From Sarcophilus harrisii (Eukaryota > Chordata > Mammalia > Dasyuromorphia > Dasyuridae): DNA of 64,000 nucleotides. The first letter of the stretch is position 1; the number at the start of each line of letters is the position of its first letter. The translations under genes and the position numbers were made by a program. The notes beneath the pieces were generated by a model. It did no database searches, was not told where the DNA came from, and worked only from the letters and a program-made list of their open reading frames with translations. The DNA lies in assembly GCF_902635505.1 (NCBI RefSeq), contig NC_045432.1, forward strand, positions 77,799,051 through 77,863,050. The letters are read 5' to 3'. This document shows, piece after piece, positions 58,901 to 64,000 of this stretch.

Positions 58901-61790
58901 AACACTTGTGACCACAAGTACCCCGAAGTCCCTGCTGCTACTCCAGGGTGAAGAACAAAAGTTGCCATCACAAGTTGCCAGAAGTCCCTGCTGCTGCTCC
59001 AGGGTGAAGCGGAACACTTGTGACCACAAGTACCCCAAAGTCCCTGCTGCTGCTCCAGGGTGAAGAACAACAGTTCCCATTACAAGTTGCCAGAAGTCCC
59101 TGCTGTTGCTCCAGGGTGAAGAGGAACACTTGTGACCACAAGCAACTAGAAGTCCCTGCTGACGCTCCAGTGTGAAGAGGAATACTTGCCATCACAAGAT
59201 ACCAGAAGTTCCTGCTGCAGCTCCAGGGTGAAGAGGAACACTTGTCATCAAAAGTATCCAGAAGTCCCTGCTGTAGCTCCAGGGTGAAGAGGAACACTTG
59301 TTACCACAAGTACCCAGAAGTCCCTGCTGCCGCTCCAGGTTGAAGAGCAAGACTTGTCATCATAAGTTGCCAGAAGTCCCTGCTGTAGCTCCAGGGTGAA
59401 TAGGACCATTTGCCATCAAAAGTTACCAGAAATCTTTCCTGTAGCTACCGGGTGATGAAGACCAATTACCCCAATAAAAATGCAGTGGACCCAGCTGCAG
59501 ATTAGGGAGGGAGAGAGGCCTTTTCTATCAAAACAAAGCAGAGGTCTCAGCTACAGCTCAGTGGTGGAGAGAGGCCTTTGCTATCAGAAGAAAGCAGAGG
59601 TCTCAGCTGCAGTTCCAGGATGCAGAGACAACTTTTCCATCACAACCAAGCAGCTGTCTCAGCTGCAGCTCCAAGATGGAGAGAGGCCTTTGCCATCACA
59701 ACCAAGCAGAGGTCCAAGCTGCAGTACCCATTTGAAGAAGAACACTTACTATCACCAATAACTGGACATCACAGCTGCAGGTCCAGTGTGAAGAAAAGCA
59801 CTTGCCTCCAAAAGTAACCACAAGTCCCTCCTGCTGCTCTAGGGTGAAGAACAACAGTTGCCATCACAAGTTGCCAGAAGTCCCTGCTGCTGCTCCAGGG
59901 TGAAGAGGAACACTTGTGATGACAAGTAACCAGAAGTCCCTGCTGACGCTCCAGGGTGAAGAGGAATACTTGCCATCACAAGTTACTAGAAGTCCCTGCT
60001 GCAGCTCCAGGGTGAAGAGCAACACTTGCCATCACAAGTTACCAGAAGTCCCTGCTGTAGCTCCAGGGTGAAGAGGAACACTTGTGATCACAAGTTACCA
60101 GAAGTCCCTGCTGCTGCTCCAGGGTGAAGAACAACAGTTTACATTACAAGTTGCCTAACGTCCCTGCTGCTGCACCAAGGTGAAGAGGACCACGTGCCAT
60201 GAAATGTTACCAGAAATCTTTCCTGAAGCTAATGGGTGAAGAAGACCAATTTCCCTAAGAAAAATGCAGAAGACACAGCTGCAGCTTAGGGGTGGAGAGA
60301 GGCCTTTGATATCATAACAAATCAGAGGTCTCAGTTGCATCTCTGGGTTGGACAGAGGTCTTTGCTATCACAACCTAGCAGAGGTGTCATATACCGCTCC
60401 AGGATAGAATGAGGCCTTTGCCATCACAACTACGCAGACGTCCCAACTGCAGCTTAGGGGTGGAGAGAGGCCTTTGCCATCACAACCAAGCAGAGGTCCA
60501 AGCTGCAGCTCCCGTTTGAAGAAGAACACTTCCTATCACCAATAAGTGGACCTCACAGCTGCAGGTCCAGTGTGAAAAAAAGCACTTGCCTCCAAAAGTA
60601 ACCAGAAGTCCCTTCTGCTGCTCTAGGGTGAAGAACAACAGTTGCCATCACAAGTTGCAAGAAGTCCCTGCTGCTGCTCCAGGGTGAAGGGGAAAACTTT
60701 TGACCACAAATACCCAGAAGTCCCTGCTGCTGCTCCAGGGTGAAGAGGAACACTTGCCATCACAAGTTACCAGGAGTCCCTGCTGCATCTCCAGGGTGAA
60801 GAGGAACAGTTGCCATCACAAGTTACCAGAAGTCCCTGCTGCTACTCCAGGGTGAAGAACAACAGTTGCCCTCACAATTTGCCAGAAGTCCCTGCTGCCG
60901 CTCCAGGGTGAAGAGGAACACTTGTGACCACAAGGACCCAGAAGTCCCTGCTGCTGCTCCTAGGTGAAGAGCAACACTTGCCATCACAAGTTACCAGAAG
61001 TCCCTGCTGCTGCTCCAGGGTGAAGAACAATAGTTGCCATTACAAGTTGCCAGAAGTCCCTGCTGCTGCTCCAAGGTGAAGAGGAACACTTGCCATCACA
61101 AGTTACCAGAAGTCCCTGCTGCTGCTCCAGGGTGAAGAACAATAGTTGCCATTACAAGGTGCCAGAAGTCCCTGCTGACGCTCCAGTGTGAAGAGGAATA
61201 CTTGCCATCACAAGATACCAGAAGTTCCTGCTGCAGCTCCAGGGTGAAGAGGAACAGTTGCCATCACAAGTTACCAGAAGTCCCTGCTGCTACTCCAGGG
61301 TGAAGAACAACAGTTGCCCTCACAATTTGCCAGAAGTCCCTGCTGCTGCTCCAGGGTGAAGAGGAACACTTGTGACCACAAGGACCCAGAAGTCCCTGCT
61401 GCTGCTCCTAGGTGAAGAGGAACACTTGCCATCAGAAGTTACCAGAAGTCCCTGTTGCTGCTCCAGGGTGAAGAACAATAGTTGCCATTACAAGTTGCCA
61501 GAAGTCCCTGCTGCTGCTCCAAGGTGAAGAGGAACACTTGCCATCACAAGTTACCAGAAGTCCCTGCTGCTGCTCCAGGGTGAAGAACAATAGTTGCCAT
61601 TACAAGGTGCCAGAAGTCCCTGCTGACGCTCCAGTGTGAAGAGGAATACTTGCCATCACAAGATACCAGCAGTTCCTGCTGCAGCTCCAGGGTGAAGACG
61701 AACACTTGTCATCACAAGTAACCAGAAGTCCCTGCTGTAGCTCCAGGGTGAAGAGGAACACTTGTGATCCCAAGTTACCAGAAGTCCCTG
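55960..61790. repeat. 3.02-kb tandem higher-order duplication
   Basis: 'aaatgcagtggacccagctg' is at 56461 and 59478 (offset 3017). 'ggacctcacagctgcaggtc' is at 57526 and 60548 (offset 3022). Unusual variants are shared ('gtagctaccgggtgatgaag', 'aagcaactagaagtccctg', 'gtgaaaaaaagcacttgcct'). The left copy spans about 55.96-58.9 kb and the right about 58.9-61.79 kb, with the right enlarged by a further internal duplication. Copies differ at few sites, so this is among the youngest amplification in the array. Confidence 0.82.
60801..61696. repeat. 448-bp tandem duplication (8 monomers)
   Basis: 'gaggaacagttgccatcaca' is at 60801 and 61249, offset 448 bp = 8 x 56. The shared sequence includes 'cacaaggacccagaagtccc', 'tgctgctcctaggtgaagag' and 'caatagttgccattacaagg' (at the end of each copy). 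It lies inside the right-hand member of the 3.02-kb duplication, so it is younger still. Confidence 0.85.
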
Positions 61791-61799
61791 CTGCAGCTC

Positions 61800-62515
61800 C
61801 TGGCTGAAGAGGTACACATTTCACCACAAGTAACCAGAAGTCCCTGTAGCAGCTCCAGGGTGAAGACGAACACTTGCCATCACAAGTAAGCAGAAGTCCC
61901 TCCTGCAGCTCCAGGGTGAAGAACAACAGTTGCCATCACAAATTACTTGAAGTTCCTGCTGCAGGTCCAGGGTGAAGAGGAACACTTGCCATCACACTTT
62001 ACTCGAAGTCCCGGCCATTGCTCCAGGGTGAAGAGGAAAACTTGCCATCACAAGTAACCAGAATTTCCTGATGCCACTCGAGGGTGAAGAGGTGCCATCA
62101 AAAATTACGAGAAGTCCCTGCTGCTGTTCCAGGGGTAAATAAGAGCAGTCCCATCACACGTAACCAGAATTCCCTGCTATAGTGACAGGGTGAAGAGGAA
62201 CACTTGCCATCACACTTTACTCGACGTCCCGGCTATTGCTCCAGGGTGAAGAGGAAAACTTGCCATCACAAGTAACCAGAATTTTCTGATGCCACTCGAG
62301 GGTGAAGAGGTGCAGTTGCCATCAAAAGTTACGAGAAGTCCCTGCTGCTGTTCCAGGGGTAAATAAGAGCAGTCCCATCACACCTAACCAGAATTCCCTG
62401 CTATAGCGACAGGGTGAAGAGGAGCACTTGCCATCACAAGTAACCAGAAGTCCCTGTTGTAGCTCCAGGGAGAAGACATGCACTTGCCACTATAAGGAAG
62501 CAAAAGTTCCTCCTG
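61800..62515. repeat. Right edge of the 56-bp array, diverged, with a 218-bp duplication
   Basis: Only A-like monomers occur here. They diverge progressively ('actcgaagtcccggccattg', 'ccactcgagggtgaagaggt', 'ttccaggggtaaataagagc'). A four-monomer unit is repeated: 'ttgccatcacactttactcg' at 61986 and 62204, offset 218 bp. The last recognisable monomer ends at about 62515 ('ttcctcctgcagctttgctt') and L1 sequence begins at once. Confidence 0.85.
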
Positions 62516-62519
62516 CAGC

Positions 62520-64000
62520 TTTGCTTTGATGGCATTAAAGGAGGTAGTTCTAAGAAGCAGAATAGAGTTTAGAAGAGGGATAGAATTTTAAAAAGAGTAT
62601 GATAAAAAATAGGATGTAGGGTAATAGTTATTGATCATAACTGGGAATGGGATGAACTCAGCCATAAAATGGAAGCAGAAAACATAATAAATTAAGATAA
62701 GAGAATCCAACAAATATGTTGTTTACAGGAAACATACATGGAACAGAAAAACACATAAGAGTTAAAATAAGGTGCTAAAGCAGAATCTATTTTGCTTCTG
62801 ATGAGCTTAGTAGGGTAGGCATTAGAATTAGGATCTCAAATGAAGCAAAAACAAAAATATCCCCAACTAAATGAGATAGCCAGGGAAACTCCATTTCATT
62901 AACAGGTATCATAGATAATGATGTAATACCAATACTAAAACGTAAGTATCAAATTGAATAGATTCTAGATCCTCAAGGGATATTGAGTTAGAGGAGGAAA
63001 TATTATAAGTTTACTAGTGGGGAACCTCAGTTTACCACTTAGAACTAATTACATCTAGCAATAAAATAAATAAGAAACAAGTTAAGGAGATGAATAGAAT
63101 ATTAGAAAAGTTAGATTTCATAGACCTCTGGAGAAAACTGATTGGGAATATAGAAGCTACATATAGTTATCCTCAAGAAACTTACCATAGAAGGCATAAA
63201 AACCTCACTAAACTACAGAAAATCAGAAATGGCATATGTACTCTTTTGGTACCATAAAATAGTAAACATTTTGTTCAATAAAGACCTTTGGAAGCCTAGG
63301 TTAAACATCAATTGGAAACACAAAAGTCCTAAAAATTGGGTGGACCATAGAACCAATAAATTCATTAAAGAATAGTAATAACAATGAGACAATGTACCAA
63401 AATTTCTGGAATGTAGCCAAAGTTGGAAAAATAGGAAAATATTTATTTTCCTTAGGAAAATAATTATATCTCTAAATGCTTATAATAATAAAAAAGAAAA
63501 AAGCAGAACAATGAATTGGGCTTATAGTTAAAAAGAAAACAGAAAAAGATTATTAAAAAAAAACTTTTTATTAAATGTTATTATAGAAATCTTAAAAAAA
63601 CAAAGGATTGATAAAATTAGAAGTTAAAAATTGACCCAATAAATATAAAATTGCCCAAATTAACAGAATGGGAAATGGAATTCTTAAATAACTCTATGTT
63701 AGACAAAGAAATTTTAACATGCCATCAATGGGCACATAAAAAGTCCTTAGGAACAATTTGATTCATATGTGTATTCTAACAATCATTTTAAAAAAGAATT
63801 AATTCTAATACTATTTAAACTCTTTGGAAAAATAGGCAAAGAAGTTATCCTACCAAATTTCATTTTACTACAGAAATATGTTGCTCATACCTTCCTATTG
63901 AGTATTGATTCAAAAATTTTAAATAAAATACTAGTGAGGAGATTATAGCAATATTTCAGAAACTTCATATATTATCAGGTTGGATTTATATCAAGAATGT
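62520..64000 (+). mobile_element. L1 LINE, ORF2 from endonuclease start into reverse transcriptase
   Basis: From about 62525 the sequence matches the L1 stretch just before and into ORF2. 'gggaatgggatgaactcagc' and 'cataaaatggaagcagaaaa' correspond to the ORF2 N-terminus (...NGMNS.IKW...). 'atatgttgtttacaggaaac' gives the endonuclease C-C-L-Q-E-T motif. 'gatagccagggaaactccat' to 'ggtatcatagataatgatgt' follows. The linker phrase 'aacaatgagacaatgtacca' is at about 63380, and the early RT phrases 'aaataggcaaagaagttatc' and 'caggttggatttatatcaag' reach the window end. Stops and indels are frequent, so it is a dead copy. It continues beyond the window and has no visible ORF1. Confidence 0.85.

Larger units (their letters stand above)
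20271..60620. repeat. Region of recurrent B blocks (higher-order repeat)
   Basis: Each B block begins in the junction 'gaagaagaccaatttcccta', 'agaaaaatgcagaagacaca' and runs through two to five B monomers, one with 'gctcccgtttgaagaagaac', 'acttcctatcaccaataact', then 'gtccagtgtgaagaaaagaa' back into A monomers. I find the junction about 47 times, near 20274, 21001, 21785, 22567, 23472, 24700, 25413, 26643, 27983, 28867, 29928, 30657, 31103, 32056, 33066, 34017, 35024, 35804, 36788, 37544, 38556, 40141, 41733, 43689, 44306, 44977, 45983, 46831, 47621, 48256, 49042, 49621, 50197, 50757, 51239, 51761, 52373, 52990, 53546, 54331, 54892, 55621, 56461, 57241, 58526, 59478 and 60261. Spacing is about 450 to 2000 bp, mean about 870 bp. 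Confidence 0.88.
18620..62515. repeat. 44-kb satellite array of a 56-bp monomer with higher-order structure
   Basis: A single monomer length explains nearly the whole interval. In a clean stretch the phrase 'ccagaagtccctgctg' recurs at 34582, 34638, 34694 and 34750, exactly 56 bp apart. Class A monomers read roughly 'cagaagtccctgctgctgct', 'ccagggtgaagaggaacact', 'tgccatcacaagttac'. Class B monomers read 'cagaggtcccagctgcagct', 'ccaggatggagagaggcctt', 'tgccatcacaaccaag'. The two align end to end, so they share ancestry. Runs of A monomers alternate with B blocks of about 430 bp. By length the array holds about 780 monomers. Long minus-strand frames arise because the monomer has few stops; no gene is called. 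I do not recognise it as a named satellite. Confidence 0.95.

Noticed and set aside
18620-62515. CRISPR array
   Set aside because: The 56-bp units are contiguous and the whole unit is repeated; there are no unique spacers of constant length between constant repeats, and the context is a mammalian genome.
18620-62515. Zinc-finger or other repeat-protein gene encoded by the monomers
   Set aside because: The 56-bp unit rotates the frame each time, frames close every few monomers, and no Cys-Cys/His-His or other domain spacing appears on either strand.
18620-62515. Telomeric or rDNA origin of the array
   Set aside because: No runs of TTAGGG occur and no rRNA-like sequence is seen. The occasional 'cttaggg' lies within B monomers at a fixed place and does not iterate.

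Overview
The window is non-coding, repeat-dominated DNA from a mammal, most likely a marsupial. The evidence is the L1 lineage: its ORF2 and 3' UTR wording (for example the 'gatccaagacaattcc' segment and the 'tgatgctgagtgaagtgagcagaacc' type end) is what I know from marsupial L1s, and a CORE-SINE of the marsupial type sits at 12.4 kb. The species cannot be settled from the sequence. I find no intact host gene, no RNA gene and no CRISPR.

Layout. (1) 1-5.8 kb is an extremely strand-asymmetric purine (G/A) tract; its first 3 kb is a tandem array of irregular 310-470 bp units. (2) 5.8-13 kb is a nest of decayed + strand L1 pieces, separated or interrupted by further GA-rich blocks, with MIR-like and CORE-SINE insertions. 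(3) 13-18.6 kb is the only mostly unique stretch. It carries old interspersed repeats, an L2-type tail, a CR1/L3-like RT scrap, a retroviral integrase fossil, microsatellites, one weak exon-like segment and, at its right end, a sequence resembling the 5' end of a marsupial L1. (4) 18.62-62.5 kb is one continuous array of about 44 kb built from a 56-bp monomer, roughly 780 copies by length. Two monomer classes alternate in higher-order units marked by about 47 recurrent B blocks. (5) 62.5-64 kb is a + strand L1 ORF2 fragment running from the endonuclease start into the reverse transcriptase and off the window.

The 44-kb array is the feature of interest. Both edges are visible. It shows A and B monomer classes of equal length, at least three B-block subtypes, segmental duplications whose offsets are whole multiples of 56 bp (448, 728, 1008 bp), diverged monomers at both edges, and L1 5'-like and L1 ORF2 sequence in the same orientation on its two sides. 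This fits, but does not prove, a satellite grown from repeats within or beside an L1 5' region. Several internal stretches (about 36.0-41.0, 46.3-47.7, 48.5-50.1 and 50.9-51.9 kb) are full of single-base losses and gains while their neighbours are clean. That looks like unpolished sequence in an unresolved satellite, so array length and fine structure there should not be trusted.
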